Source of the DNA: Foetidibacter luteolus
GTDB taxonomy: Bacteria; Bacteroidota; Bacteroidia; Chitinophagales; Chitinophagaceae
Length of the DNA stretch: 64,000 nucleotides
NCBI RefSeq assembly: GCF_009650435.1
Contig: NZ_VVIP01000094.1
Span: forward strand, 91,577 to 155,576
Reading direction: 5' to 3'
The first letter of the stretch is position 1; every line of letters starts with the position of its first letter. Below the pieces are notes generated by a model, which did no database searches, had not been told where the DNA came from, and saw only the letters and a program-made list of their open reading frames with translations. This document shows, piece after piece, positions 8,696 through 18,027 of the stretch. Position numbers and translations under genes: made by a program.

Positions 8696-10120
8696 ATGAA
8701 TGCGATTATTATTGCCGCCATAAGCGGTGTTATTATGATGTTCAGCAGCGTATTTATTAACAATAAAGGCGCTTACCGGCATATTGCAGCGGTTTTGCTG
8801 CTGGTATTGCTGGGTGCTAACATTGCGGATACGTACGGGCATCACTTTTTTCATATTGACGTTAAGGGCATGCTGCGCTTTGACAGGTTTGGCTTTCTGT
8901 TTAACAGCATCGCCATTGCTGCCACATTCATTTATGTGGTACTTACCGGCCGCAGTATGGAAAAAATTGGAAAATATACGGCTGAATACTTTGTGCTGAT
9001 ATTTTTTGTGCTGTGTGGTATATGTGTTTTGGGATGCTATAATAACCTGCTAATGCTGTTTTTGGGTATAGAAATCATGTCTATACCATTGTACATACTT
9101 ACCGGTGCGGATAAACGCAATTTAAAAGGTAACGAAGCTGCATTGAAGTACTTTTTGATGGGCTCTTTTTCTACCGGCCTTATGCTGATGGGTATTACGC
9201 TTATTTATGGCGCAACGGGTAGTTTTGCTTTAAACGGCATACAATTGTCCAAAGCAATGGGTGGAACGTCGCCTGCTGCAGGTGGCCCCTTCCTCCTGGA
9301 ATCTGTCGGCTTGATTTTGATGCTTGTTTCCATAGGGTTTAAGGTTTCCGCGGCGCCTTTTCATTTCTGGACGCCGGACGTTTACGATGGCGCCCCCAGT
9401 GTGTTTACATCTTTTATGGCAACCATTGTAAAGGCGGCTGGCTTTATAGCTTTCATTAAACTGTTCGATGCCCGGGCAGGTGGCAGCAGTGTAGATGTGA
9501 ATGCTTACACTGGTGTTGACTGGAAGATGCTGTTCGCTTTTATCATTGTAGCTACTTTGCTGGTGGGTAATATAACTGCTGTCTTTCAGCAAAGCGTAAA
9601 GCGTATGTTGGCTTATTCCAGTATTGCCCAGGCTGGTTTTATGCTGTTTGCCTTGTTTAGTCTAAACGATCTGGCGAAAGAAGGCCTCATTCTTTATGCA
9701 GCCGCGTATAGCCTGGCTACCATTGGCATATTTGCCATATTGGTAAAAATGAAAGATTACACGTTTGAAGGCTACAATGGTTTGGGCAAAACCCAGCCTG
9801 TTCTGGCTGCTGCCAATACTATATTTCTATTGTCGCTGGCGGGCATACCTTTAACAGCCGGCTTTTTTGCCAAGTATTACATGCTGGCTTCCGTTGTTAA
9901 AACCGGCTCTTATTTGTGGCTGGTAATTGTGGGGGTACTATTTGCTGCGGTTAGCGTGTACTATTACTTCCGGGTTATACAGGCCATGTATTTTAAAGAT
10001 GGTGAATCCGAAACGGAGGAAGTTTCCACCGGATTTAAAACCGGGTTGGTGATACTTGCTGCGATTATTGTATTGTTTGGCGTATTGCCCCAGTCGCTGC
10101 TTAACTGGTTTTATTTTTAA
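8696..10120 (+). CDS. nuoN: NADH-quinone oxidoreductase subunit N
   Basis: NuoN is the third antiporter-like proton-pumping subunit and the last gene of the visible complex I cluster. The 474-residue polytopic protein shows NNLLMLFLGIEIMSIPLYIL with the channel glutamate, KVSAAPFHFWTPDVYDGAPS, and SVKRMLAYSSIAQAGFML. Its stop is only two bases from the stop of the convergent Rrf2 gene, so there is no room for a terminator between them. Any transcript end must lie inside the neighbouring gene. Confidence 0.97.
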   Translation: MNAIIIAAISGVIMMFSSVFINNKGAYRHIAAVLLLVLLGANIADTYGHHFFHIDVKGMLRFDRFGFLFNSIAIAATFIYVVLTGRSMEKIGKYTAEYFVLIFFVLCGICVLGCYNNLLMLFLGIEIMSIPLYILTGADKRNLKGNEAALKYFLMGSFSTGLMLMGITLIYGATGSFALNGIQLSKAMGGTSPAAGGPFLLESVGLILMLVSIGFKVSAAPFHFWTPDVYDGAPSVFTSFMATIVKAAGFIAFIKLFDARAGGSSVDVNAYTGVDWKMLFAFIIVATLLVGNITAVFQQSVKRMLAYSSIAQAGFMLFALFSLNDLAKEGLILYAAAYSLATIGIFAILVKMKDYTFEGYNGLGKTQPVLAAANTIFLLSLAGIPLTAGFFAKYYMLASVVKTGSYLWLVIVGVLFAAVSVYYYFRVIQAMYFKDGESETEEVSTGFKTGLVILAAIIVLFGVLPQSLLNWFYF

Positions 10121-10122
10121 TA

Positions 10123-10602
10123 TTAAGCCGGTACTTCCTGCTGCTGCCTGCTCAACAGTATTTGTTCAAGTAATCTTGCAGATTCTTTTTCAGGGTTTAC
10201 CAGGTGAAACAGGGTTACCTGGTTAAGTAACTGGTCAACAGTAAACTGTATCATTTTCCAAAGAGAACGGGTGGAGCAGTCAACTGAATGGTTACAAAGC
10301 CTAAGGCTGCCTGCGTGAATTTCACAAAATGCTTTATCATATAAAGCGCCACCCAATGCTTTCAATACTTCGTTAATAACAATTTCGTCTGCCGGGCGGG
10401 CCAGTACATAACCACCTTTATTTCCCGGTGTACTCCTGATAAAACCTGCCAGCCGCAGTTGCCGGGTAATTTTGGCCGCATAATGGCTGGTAATGCCTTC
10501 TGCCTCGCTAAGCTGTGCAATGGTAAGCCCCTCTGCAGACTTACAGCCTGCAATACGTATCAGCACCCTTAAACCGTATTCTTCCTGTGCGGTAATTTTC
10601 AT
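10123..10602 (-). CDS. Rrf2-family transcriptional regulator, probable iron-sulfur sensor of the SUF operon
   Basis: Rrf2 proteins are small winged-helix repressors, many of which sense iron-sulfur status through a bound cluster (IscR type). The 159-residue protein has the N-terminal MKITAQEEYGLRVLIRIA helix, a recognition region SHYAAKITRQLRLAGFI and the wing STPGNKGGYVLARP. Three cysteines at 93, 103 and 109 match the spacing of the cluster ligands in IscR-like members. It is the last gene of the suf run, 12 bases after the DUF59 gene. By context it should regulate sufB-C-D-S-E-T; this is inference. Confidence 0.9.
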   Translation of the reverse strand: MKITAQEEYGLRVLIRIAGCKSAEGLTIAQLSEAEGITSHYAAKITRQLRLAGFIRSTPGNKGGYVLARPADEIVINEVLKALGGALYDKAFCEIHAGSLRLCNHSVDCSTRSLWKMIQFTVDQLLNQVTLFHLVNPEKESARLLEQILLSRQQQEVPA

Positions 10603-10614
10603 TGCTTCCAGCGT

Positions 10615-10953
10615 TTAGAGCATTCCTAATTCAAGTTGTGCGGCTTCAGACATCATGCTTTTGTTCCAGGCGGGTGTCCATGTAACGGACACATGCACAT
10701 CATTTATCCCTTCTATTTCCCGAACCTTCTGATCAACCTCTATAGGTAGGGATTGTGCGGCGGGGCAGCTTGGAGCTGTAAGCGTCATTACAATCTGTAC
10801 ATTATTAATGGGTAATATATCCACTTCGTATATCAATCCCATTTCATAAATGTTTACCGGTATTTCGGGATCGTATATTGTTTGTAAACATTCAATTACT
10901 TTCTGTTTCAGTTCTTCAGTTCCTTCCATGATGTTGTTGTTTTGTTGTTCCAT
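10615..10953 (-). CDS. sufT: SUF-associated DUF59/MIP18-family protein
   Basis: This family (DUF59, MIP18, also called SufT or PaaD-like) helps insert or mature iron-sulfur clusters. The 112-residue protein shows the typical EECLQTIYDPEIPVNIYEMGL-like start of the fold (residues about 21-40). The conserved cysteine is in TLTAPSCPAAQ (C63), and the conserved VTWTPAWNKSMMS segment is near the end. It lies downstream of sufE in the same direction, across a 221-base gap that contains repeats. A second ATG at residue 9 is possible. Confidence 0.9.
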   Translation of the reverse strand: MEQQNNNIMEGTEELKQKVIECLQTIYDPEIPVNIYEMGLIYEVDILPINNVQIVMTLTAPSCPAAQSLPIEVDQKVREIEGINDVHVSVTWTPAWNKSMMSEAAQLELGML

Positions 10954-10955
10954 GT

Positions 10956-11030
10956 TTAATGTTCAATGTTTTCTGTGAAAAAGGTCTAAACGAAACATTG
11001 AACATTCAACAAGCGAACATTGAACAATGG
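10956..11030. repeat. Heptanucleotide array between sufT and sufE
   Basis: Successive seven-base units read TTTAATG, TTCAATG, TTTTCTG, then ATTGAAC, ATTCAAC, one eight-base unit, and ATTGAAC. The two halves are roughly inverted copies, so the stretch could fold into a loose hairpin. It is one of at least nine such arrays in the window. Confidence 0.55.
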
Positions 11031-11042
11031 ATGACATTCTCC

Positions 11043-11148
11043 GCTTTGCTGCATAGTGTACCGGAAGTACAAGAGTGCGACGCAACGGAAGCCTCATAAT
11101 AGTTCCTGTCGCCGGGCCCATAATAGCTCCCCTTCAGGGGATGGGGGC
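11043..11148 (-). repeat. Repeat R1 copy plus short GC-rich element, sufT-sufE gap
   Basis: GTACAAGAGTGCGACGCAACG and a following CATAATAG..TGTCGCCGGGCCC match R1 read from the minus strand. The block ends in GCTCCCCTTCAGGGGATGGGG (11126-11146), a member of the short GC-rich class also seen before nuoM and leuB. Confidence 0.55.
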
Positions 11149-11174
11149 GTTCCTGCCGCCACGCCCATAAAAAA

Positions 11175-11615
11175 CTACCCATTCTGTTCTTTTACCTTAA
11201 ATACCATTGCGTAGTTTTTCATTTGCTTAACCATAGACAGTAAACCGTTGCTGCGTGTTTGTGCAAGGTGCGTTGTCATTCCTATTTCCTGTATAAAGCC
11301 CAGCTTCGCATTCAGTATTTCATCGGGCGTGTGGCCTGATAAAACGCGTATCAGCATACTGATTAAACCTTTTACGATAACCGCGTCACTGTCAGCCTTG
11401 AAAATAACCCGGCCATCTTCATAAAAAGCGGCAAGCCATACGGTTGACTGGCAGCCCCTTACTTTATTGTCATCGGTTTTATATTGCGCATCCAGTGGTT
11501 CCAGCTTTTTACCCAGGTCAATAATGTATTCATATTTATCGTCCCAGGAATCAAAAAGCGCAAACTCTTCCACTATTTCCCGCTCTGTTTCTTCAATGCT
11601 TATGGTATTGTTCAT
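11175..11615 (-). CDS. sufE: Cysteine desulfuration protein SufE
   Basis: SufE accepts the persulfide sulfur from SufS and delivers it to the SufBCD scaffold. The 146-residue protein has the family core ending in VRGCQSTVWL, where C55 is the sulfur-accepting cysteine, and the GLISMLIRVLSGHTPDEIL helix pair after it. Length is normal. It starts 12 bases downstream of sufS on the same strand. Confidence 0.96.
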   Translation of the reverse strand: MNNTISIEETEREIVEEFALFDSWDDKYEYIIDLGKKLEPLDAQYKTDDNKVRGCQSTVWLAAFYEDGRVIFKADSDAVIVKGLISMLIRVLSGHTPDEILNAKLGFIQEIGMTTHLAQTRSNGLLSMVKQMKNYAMVFKVKEQNG

Positions 11616-11627
11616 GTAAGCTTCCGT

Positions 11628-12872
11628 TTAAGATAGCAGCCTGATGGCTTTATGTAAACCACTAACCAGCGCATCAATTTCCTGACGGGTATTGTACACC
11701 GCGAAAGACGCCCTGGTGGTTCCGGAAATTCCAAAGCGATCCATCAATGGCTGCGTACAATGATGGCCAGTTCTAACCGCTATGCCCTGGTTATCTAAAA
11801 TGATGGCTATATCCTGCGTGTGCAGCTTTTCTATGATGAATGATGCAACGCCAGCCTTTTCTTTTGCACGGCCTATAATGGTAAGGCCCGGAATACTTTG
11901 CAACTGTGCCGTAGCGTACCGGAGCAGCTCGTGTTCGTGCTGTGCAATGGCTTCCTTGCCGGTTTCGCTGATGAAATCTAATGCCGCTTTAAAAGCAACA
12001 ACATCTGCAATATTGGGTGTACCTGCTTCATATTTATAAGGCAGGTCGTTAAAAGTTGTTTTTGCGAATGTTACCTCTTTAATCATTTCACCACCACCCT
12101 GGAAGACGGGCATAGTTTCCAGCAGATGTTTTTTGCCAAACAATACACCTGCGCCGGTGGGGCCGTAGAGCTTGTGTGCGGAAAAGGCAAAAAAATCGCA
12201 GTCCAGTTGCTGCACATCAATATCCAGGTGAACAGTGGATTGTGCCCCATCAATCATTACAACAGCGCCGGCATTATGTGCGGCATCAGTAATTTGCTTT
12301 ACCGGGTTAACAGTGCCTAATGCGTTGGACACATGTACAACCGAGACAAGTTTTGTTTTCGGGCTGAGCAATTTGTAAAACTCATCCATCAGTAATTCCC
12401 CTTCATCATTAATGGGAATAACTTTTAAAACGGCGTTCTTTTCCTCGCACAATACCTGCCAGGGAACAATATTGGAGTGATGCTCCATAGCAGAGATAAT
12501 GATTTCATCACCGGCCTTTATGTTTTGACGCCCCCATGTATACGCTACCAGGTTGATGCCTTCTGTAGTGCCACGTGTAAATATGATTTCTTCTCTTGAA
12601 GAAGCATGTATAAAATTCTTAACAGCATCCCGCGTAGCTTCAAAAGCAGCGGTTGCCTCTTCGGCCAAACTGTGTATGCCACGGTGAATATTGGCGTTAA
12701 ACCCGCTGTAATAATCAACCAGCGCATCTATAACCACCTGGGGTTTTTGTGAAGTGGCAGCACTGTCAAGGTACACCAGCGGTTTCCCTTTTACGGTGCG
12801 GTTAAGCACCGGGAACTGCCTGCGGATGTTTTCCACGTCAAAAGCGTGCATTATTTCTTCGGTTGCAATCAT
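11628..12872 (-). CDS. sufS: Cysteine desulfurase SufS
   Basis: SufS is the PLP-dependent group II cysteine desulfurase that supplies sulfur for iron-sulfur assembly. K234 in FSAHKLYGPTGAG is the Schiff-base lysine and C372 in RTGHHCTQPLM is the persulfide cysteine. The 414-residue length is usual. The ATG at 12872 overlaps the TGA of sufD in an ATGA junction, which supports this start over the internal ATG at residue 8 and indicates translational coupling. Confidence 0.97.
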   Translation of the reverse strand: MIATEEIMHAFDVENIRRQFPVLNRTVKGKPLVYLDSAATSQKPQVVIDALVDYYSGFNANIHRGIHSLAEEATAAFEATRDAVKNFIHASSREEIIFTRGTTEGINLVAYTWGRQNIKAGDEIIISAMEHHSNIVPWQVLCEEKNAVLKVIPINDEGELLMDEFYKLLSPKTKLVSVVHVSNALGTVNPVKQITDAAHNAGAVVMIDGAQSTVHLDIDVQQLDCDFFAFSAHKLYGPTGAGVLFGKKHLLETMPVFQGGGEMIKEVTFAKTTFNDLPYKYEAGTPNIADVVAFKAALDFISETGKEAIAQHEHELLRYATAQLQSIPGLTIIGRAKEKAGVASFIIEKLHTQDIAIILDNQGIAVRTGHHCTQPLMDRFGISGTTRASFAVYNTRQEIDALVSGLHKAIRLLS

Positions 12873-14164
12873 AATACTTCCTCTGCAAGGCGCTGTGAAA
12901 TCTGTTCTTCTACATAAGAACGGATAGGCGCCAGTTTTATTTTTTCTAAGATATCTACCGCAAAACCCTGCAGTAAAAGCGCCATCGCCGGCTTATGGGG
13001 TATGCCGCGGGATTGCAGGTAAAACAGTGCCTCATCGTCCAGGCTGCCAACTGTACAACCATGAGAGCACTTAACATCATCCGCGAATATCTCCAACTGC
13101 GGTTTGGTGTTTATGCCCGCACTGTCTGACAGGAGCACATTTTTATTAGATTGAAAGGCATTGGTTTTCTGGGCATCCTTGCGCACAAATATCTTCCCGT
13201 TGAAAACACCGCTGGATTGCCCGTCTAAAATGCCCTTATACAATTCATTGCTTTGGCAGTTAGGTACTGCATTGTCAACAATGGTATGGTTATCTATGTG
13301 GCTTTGGCCATGCTGAAAATATAAGCCCCACAAATGGGCTTCAGCATGTTCCGCTTCCATTACGGCATGCAGGTTATTGCGTACGATGCCCCCGTTTAGC
13401 GAAACGGTTACTGTATTTACAACGCTTTTGCCGGTTTGCCGGATATGGGTTGTACTAACCTGGCTGGCTTGTGCGGCATCATTCTGAATTTTGTAATAAG
13501 CAAGGTTGGCATCTTCCTCCACAGCTATTTCCATTACCTGGTTGGTCATGCTGTCGCTGCTGCCCAGTGTAATATAGGTTTCCACAATGCTTACTTCCGC
13601 CTGCCTGCCAACATGTATAAGGCTGCGCGGCTGGGATAATACGGCATCTTTTCTCGCATCCGTAATATTGTAGATATATACAGGATGCTCAACAACTTTC
13701 TTTGCAGCAACCTGCACAAAAATGCCGCCTTGTATAAAAGCTGTATTTAATGCATTAATTCCGTCTTTCAGGTAATCGCGGCTGTGGTTAAAATAAGTGG
13801 CTACAATTTCTTTATGCTCACCTTTTGCAGCTTCTTCCAGTCCGGCTACCTCCAGCCATTTGGAGCGTACGGTAGAAAGTTCCGCAGAATAAATGCCATT
13901 TACGAAAATCAGTTCATTCGCCGTTTCAGAGCCTGGAAGTCTTACCGATTGTACATCATCCGCTGTCACCGAAGTTTCTCCCGCCAACTGGAATGATTTA
14001 TTAAGCACACTGCCAATACGTGTATATTTCCACTCTTCGTGCTTGGCTGTAGGAATGCCCAGCAGGTTAAAGGTTTTAAAAGCTTCCTGCCTGGCTGCTG
14101 CCAGCGGACTTTCCTGCAATTGCAGTTTGTCAAATTCTTCTTTATAATAAGCTATGTTGTTCAT
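12869..14164 (-). CDS. sufD: Fe-S cluster assembly protein SufD
   Basis: SufD pairs with SufB in the SufBC2D scaffold. The protein shows the beta-helix core with the C-terminal segment KCSHGCTVGSLDDEALFYLQSRGI, a family hallmark. The reading frame extends to an ATG at 14194, but the ATG at 14164 (MNNIAYYKEEFDKL, 431 residues) looks like the native start, since the ten extra residues are not family-like. A gap of about 240 bases with repeats separates it from sufC. Its stop overlaps sufS by four bases. Confidence 0.95.
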   Translation of the reverse strand: MNNIAYYKEEFDKLQLQESPLAAARQEAFKTFNLLGIPTAKHEEWKYTRIGSVLNKSFQLAGETSVTADDVQSVRLPGSETANELIFVNGIYSAELSTVRSKWLEVAGLEEAAKGEHKEIVATYFNHSRDYLKDGINALNTAFIQGGIFVQVAAKKVVEHPVYIYNITDARKDAVLSQPRSLIHVGRQAEVSIVETYITLGSSDSMTNQVMEIAVEEDANLAYYKIQNDAAQASQVSTTHIRQTGKSVVNTVTVSLNGGIVRNNLHAVMEAEHAEAHLWGLYFQHGQSHIDNHTIVDNAVPNCQSNELYKGILDGQSSGVFNGKIFVRKDAQKTNAFQSNKNVLLSDSAGINTKPQLEIFADDVKCSHGCTVGSLDDEALFYLQSRGIPHKPAMALLLQGFAVDILEKIKLAPIRSYVEEQISQRLAEEVL

Positions 14165-14194
14165 TCTTTTATGCTGGATTATCGTATAACCCAT

Positions 14195-14290
14195 TTATTT
14201 TTTATGGGACGAGCAGCAATGCTACTATCACCGTCTGTTGTGTCACTCACTTGTACTGCTACAATTCTATTCAACAATTGCAACAGAGTC
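14195..14290 (+). repeat. Dispersed intergenic repeat R1, sufC-sufD gap
   Basis: GCAATGCTACTATCACCGTC is followed by TGTTGTGTCACTCACTTGTAC and an AATTCTATTC tail. This is the TGTGTCACTCA variant of R1, shared with the copies near 44240 and 60240. Confidence 0.65.
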
Positions 14291-14352
14291 CTATCCTGAC
14301 CAATACGAAGGGATTCGAATGCTCCACACCAAGCGTGCCTTCGCACAAACCT

Positions 14353-14396
14353 CTGTCAGGTTGAGATGGCTGTCAGCTGAGCTTGTCGAAGCCCCT
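14353..14396 (-). repeat. Dispersed repeat R4 (GTCAGGTTGAG / CTTGTCGAA type)
   Basis: GTCAGGTTGAG, a short spacer, then GTCAGCTGAGCTTGTCGAAG. Reverse-oriented copies with TTCGACA(A/G)GCTCAACCTGAC lie near 32050 and 33358. The block ends just before the sufC stop. Confidence 0.5.
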
Positions 14397-14402
14397 TTTT
14401 TG

Positions 14403-15170
14403 TTACGAAACCGCTTCTTCCTGCGGTACTTCATTCTTAATGAAATCGTAGCCTCTTTCTTCCAGTTCAAAAGCCAGCTCTTTGGTGCCAGACTTAACAA
14501 TACGACCATTGTACAGCACGTGCACAAAATCCGGTACCAGGTAATCCAGTAAACGTTGGTAGTGCGTAATTACCAGCACTGCATTGTCTTTATTGCGCAG
14601 TTTGTTAACGCCGTTAGCCACTACACGAATGGCATCTATATCAAGCCCGGAATCTGTTTCATCCAGTATCGCCAGTTTTGGCTGTAACATCGCCATCTGG
14701 AAAATTTCATTACGTTTTTTCTCACCACCGGAAAAACCCTCATTTAAAGAACGGCTCAGCATTGCCTGGTTCATTTCCATCAGTGCCATTTTTTCCTTCA
14801 TCATTTTCAGGAAAGCAACAGCATCCAGCGGCTCCTGGCCACGGTACTTACGCACTTCATTCAGCGCGGTCTTCATGAAATTGGTAGTGCTTAAACCTGG
14901 TATCTCAACCGGGTACTGAAAGCTGAGGAACAAGCCTTCCCCTGCTCTTTCTTCTGGTGATAAATCAAGCAGGTCTTTACCCAGGAACTCTACAGAACCC
15001 CCGGTTACGGTGTAATCAGGCCGGCCTGTTAAAACAGAAGCGAGGGTGCTTTTACCGGAGCCGTTGGGCCCCATAATGGCATGCACTTCTCCCGGGTTTA
15101 TTTCCAGGTTAATGCCTTTCAAAATTTCCTTTTCTTCTATACCTGCCTGCAAATTGTTGATACGCAACAT
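14403..15170 (-). CDS. sufC: Fe-S cluster assembly ATPase SufC
   Basis: SufC is the soluble ABC-type ATPase of the SufBC2D complex. The 255-residue protein has Walker A GPNGSGKS (K40), the signature FSGGEKKRNE, and Walker B LAILDETDSGLDID, in which the SufC-specific replacements of the usual ABC sequence are visible. It lies 31 bases after sufB. Confidence 0.97.
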   Translation of the reverse strand: MLRINNLQAGIEEKEILKGINLEINPGEVHAIMGPNGSGKSTLASVLTGRPDYTVTGGSVEFLGKDLLDLSPEERAGEGLFLSFQYPVEIPGLSTTNFMKTALNEVRKYRGQEPLDAVAFLKMMKEKMALMEMNQAMLSRSLNEGFSGGEKKRNEIFQMAMLQPKLAILDETDSGLDIDAIRVVANGVNKLRNKDNAVLVITHYQRLLDYLVPDFVHVLYNGRIVKSGTKELAFELEERGYDFIKNEVPQEEAVS

Positions 15171-15201
15171 GTTCTATATGTGTTTGTTGTTGTTAGTTAA
15201 A

Positions 15202-16641
15202 TTATCCTACGCTGCCTTCAAGACTGATGGCGAGTAATTTTTGTGCTTCTACGGCAAATTCCATGGGTAACTGGTTCATTACTTCTTTGGCAAAGCCGTT
15301 TATAATAAGTGCCACCGCTGTTTCTGTATCAATACCACGCTGGTTACAGTAAAATATCTGGTCTTCTCCCACTTTAGAAGTGGTAGCCTCATGTTCAACC
15401 ACGGAAGATTTATTCTTCACTTCTATGTATGGAAATGTATGGGCGCCACATTTATCCCCCAACAACAATGAGTCGCACTGGGAGTAATTGCGGGAATTGG
15501 TAGCCTTTTTACCAACATGTACCAGCCCGCGGTAACTGTTGTTGCTGTAACCGGCAGAAATACCTTTGGAAACAATGCGGCTGCGGGTATTCCTACCCAG
15601 GTGCTGCATTTTGGTGCCGGTATCGGCTTGCTGGTGGTTATTGGTAACTGCAACAGAGTAAAATTCTCCTACAGAATTATCGCCTTTTAATATTACGCTG
15701 GGGTATTTCCAGGTTATGGCCGAGCCGGTTTCTACCTGTGTCCAGGATATTTTGGCGCTATCGTAGCAGATGCCCCTTTTCGTAACAAAATTGTAAATGC
15801 CGCCGTTGCCTTCTTTATCGCCGGGGTACCAGTTTTGCACGGTGGAGTATTTTATTTCAGCGTGGTCAAGCGCTATCAGCTCCACTACCGCCGCATGTAA
15901 TTGATTTTCATCACGCATAGGGGCGGTACAACCTTCCAGGTAGCTTACATAGCTGCCGGGCTCGGCAACAATAAGTGTACGTTCAAACTGGCCGGTATTT
16001 TCGGCATTGATGCGGAAGTAGGTGGAAAGCTCCATCGGGCAATGAACGCCGGATGGTATATAGCAGAAAGAGCCATCACTGAAAACCGCCGCATTAAGGG
16101 CGGAGAAATAATTATCCGTAGCCGGAACAACCGAACCCAGGTATTTCTTAACCAGTTCCGGGTGATGCTGCACTGCTTCACTCATGGAGCAGAAGATGAT
16201 ACCCTGTTCGGCAAGCTGCTCTTTAAACGTTGTACCAATGGAAACGCTGTCAATTACCGCATCAACGGCTACGCCGGTAAGGCGTTTTTGTTCGCTGAGA
16301 GAGATACCCAGCTTTTCAAAAGTGCGCCGCAGCTCGGGGTCAATTTCGTCCAGGCTTTTGGGCGTAACCTTTTGTTTGGGGGCGGAATAATAAATAATGT
16401 CTTGAAAATCAATGGGTGGGTAGCTGATGTTGGCCCATTCAGGCAGTTCCATGTTCTGCCATAGCCTGAAAGCTTTCAGCCGCCATTGCAGCAGCCATTC
16501 CGGTTCATTTTTTTTGGAGGAGATAAAACGTACGGTGTCTTCATCCAGTCCTTTAGGTGCTACATCTGATTCAATATCGGTTACGAAGCCATATTTATAA
16601 TCACTGAGTACCGTTTGTTCCAATTGGTCGCGTTCATTCAT
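15202..16641 (-). CDS. sufB: Fe-S cluster assembly protein SufB
   Basis: SufB is the main scaffold on which the SUF system builds iron-sulfur clusters. The 479-residue protein carries family segments such as IFCSMSEAVQHHPELVKKYLG, PSGVHCPMELSTYFRIN and the C-terminal CNQRGIDTETAVALIINGF. It is the first gene of the suf run, so the operon order is sufB-C-D-S-E-T-rrf2. A TAnnTTTG box lies just upstream. Confidence 0.97.
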   Translation of the reverse strand: MNERDQLEQTVLSDYKYGFVTDIESDVAPKGLDEDTVRFISSKKNEPEWLLQWRLKAFRLWQNMELPEWANISYPPIDFQDIIYYSAPKQKVTPKSLDEIDPELRRTFEKLGISLSEQKRLTGVAVDAVIDSVSIGTTFKEQLAEQGIIFCSMSEAVQHHPELVKKYLGSVVPATDNYFSALNAAVFSDGSFCYIPSGVHCPMELSTYFRINAENTGQFERTLIVAEPGSYVSYLEGCTAPMRDENQLHAAVVELIALDHAEIKYSTVQNWYPGDKEGNGGIYNFVTKRGICYDSAKISWTQVETGSAITWKYPSVILKGDNSVGEFYSVAVTNNHQQADTGTKMQHLGRNTRSRIVSKGISAGYSNNSYRGLVHVGKKATNSRNYSQCDSLLLGDKCGAHTFPYIEVKNKSSVVEHEATTSKVGEDQIFYCNQRGIDTETAVALIINGFAKEVMNQLPMEFAVEAQKLLAISLEGSVG

Positions 16642-16669
16642 ATCAAATTCGTTTCGTGCTAATCAACTG

Positions 16670-16677
16670 CAAAGGTA
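16670..16677 (-). promoter_or_regulatory. Candidate -7 box of the suf operon
   Basis: On the minus strand TACCTTTG matches TAnnTTTG and ends 28 bases before the sufB ATG. A T-rich tract upstream could supply a weak -33 element, but its spacing is short. No clear Rrf2 operator palindrome was seen. Confidence 0.4.
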
Positions 16678-16916
16678 ACAATCAATCTGTACAAAAAAGT
16701 ATAAACAGGAAAGCTATGTAGATTTTGAGTTTCTATGGGCGCATAAAAAGTATTGATAAGGCTGAATGGGATAGGAATAACAGGCTTTAACCGGGTTACC
16801 CCGTTTTGTTTTTGTGCTCTGCGCAACTTGCAGTTCCGCAGTTCTGCTATTTCGTTTGCAGCAACATGTAATGCACAGCAGCCTGCCTGCGGAATACTAA
16901 AGCTGTTGCACCACCG

Positions 16917-17028
16917 GGTGAGGGATTGAAGCGGATACCCCGGTGAGGCCATCGCAGCCTTGCCTTGTGCCGGAGTATGAGCGGAAAGCCCGACCCCTTG
17001 CGATAGCTTGGGGGCACCCCCCTGAAAA
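16917..17028 (-). repeat. Dispersed intergenic repeat R3 (minus orientation)
   Basis: GGGATTGAAGCGGATACCCC opens the block and GAGCGGAAAGCCCGACCCC closes it. Apart from a variable middle it is the reverse complement of the copies at 25852 and 52694. The 579-base gap 16642-17220 between sufB and the next gene holds this repeat and no convincing gene. Confidence 0.7.
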
Positions 17029-17220
17029 GTTATCATGTTCTGGGTGCGGCCCTTTTGGGGAGACCACATTTCAGCTTTCTTTCCGCTTTGATAACTGACA
17101 TGCCGGTTTATATCGTCCGTCATGCAATTTCGTAACCTTCTTCTCTATTTTCAACATCAGCTACCTGGGCCTCCTGGTTACAGGTATGTCTCCGAAACAT
17201 TAACATTAAAATTATTTGCC

Positions 17221-18006
17221 ATGAAACGATTTTGCCATTTTTCGATGCTGTACGCACTGCTTTTACTGTTATTGAATAGCTCTTGTAAAAAAGCAATTGA
17301 TTACATAAAAGACCATCCAGAACTAACATCCTGCTGCCGCATAGAACAGCTTGACTACAGGTTTCTTGGGGGTGAAGATGAACCCTACCGGGCAGTTTTT
17401 ACTTATAACAAGCAGGGTAACCCCGTTAGTATTGAACACCCCGACATAGAAATTGCATTTGACATGAACCATTATTTTAAATACGACAAATATGGCCGGC
17501 TGACTGCCTATGCCCAGACTTACCTGAAAGGCAGCAGCGGTTTTATAATCTGCGACAAATACAGTTACCCTGACAGGCATACAATTATTGATTCAACGCT
17601 TTTGTATGGCGATGGGTGGCCGGATAACCCTGTAGGCGACCCGGAGACCCCGGTTGAAGTTACTGTTCTTAAACTTGACAACTTTGGCAGGGTAATTACC
17701 GGGAATAAGTACGATAAACGGGGAAACCTTATATACCCCGGCGTAGCGGTGGAGTACGATAGTGCTGTTAACTTAAGGCAAACGCACCCGCTGTGGATGT
17801 TTCTTGACAAAAACTATAGCAAAAACAATATACGCAGCCAGGTATATGGGGGATACAACAGTTTTGGTTTTCCTTTAGGTTTTAGAGCCATTGAAATAGA
17901 GGGGCGTTTTTCCAGTTTCCTAAACCTGCTGATGTTTAACGGAGCTATTGTTACCTACTCCTGTAAAGATGATGGCTATAAAACAAAATACCAGGTGGAT
18001 AATTAA
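17221..18006 (+). CDS. Putative lipoprotein of unknown function
   Basis: I do not recognise this family. With the ATG at 17221 the protein has 261 residues and opens with MKRFCHF, a run of leucines and LNSSCKK, a plausible lipoprotein signal with C22 as the lipidated cysteine. An upstream in-frame ATG at 17122 would bury this signal and is less likely. The mature part contains KYDKYGRLTAY and KYDKRGNLIYPGVAVEYD, stretches similar to YD/RHS-like beta-strand repeats seen in Bacteroidota cell-surface lipoproteins. It stands alone between the suf operon and a convergent gene pair. Confidence 0.75.
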   Translation: MKRFCHFSMLYALLLLLLNSSCKKAIDYIKDHPELTSCCRIEQLDYRFLGGEDEPYRAVFTYNKQGNPVSIEHPDIEIAFDMNHYFKYDKYGRLTAYAQTYLKGSSGFIICDKYSYPDRHTIIDSTLLYGDGWPDNPVGDPETPVEVTVLKLDNFGRVITGNKYDKRGNLIYPGVAVEYDSAVNLRQTHPLWMFLDKNYSKNNIRSQVYGGYNSFGFPLGFRAIEIEGRFSSFLNLLMFNGAIVTYSCKDDGYKTKYQVDN

Positions 18007-18027
18007 CCCAGGTAGCATTGCCAAAAA

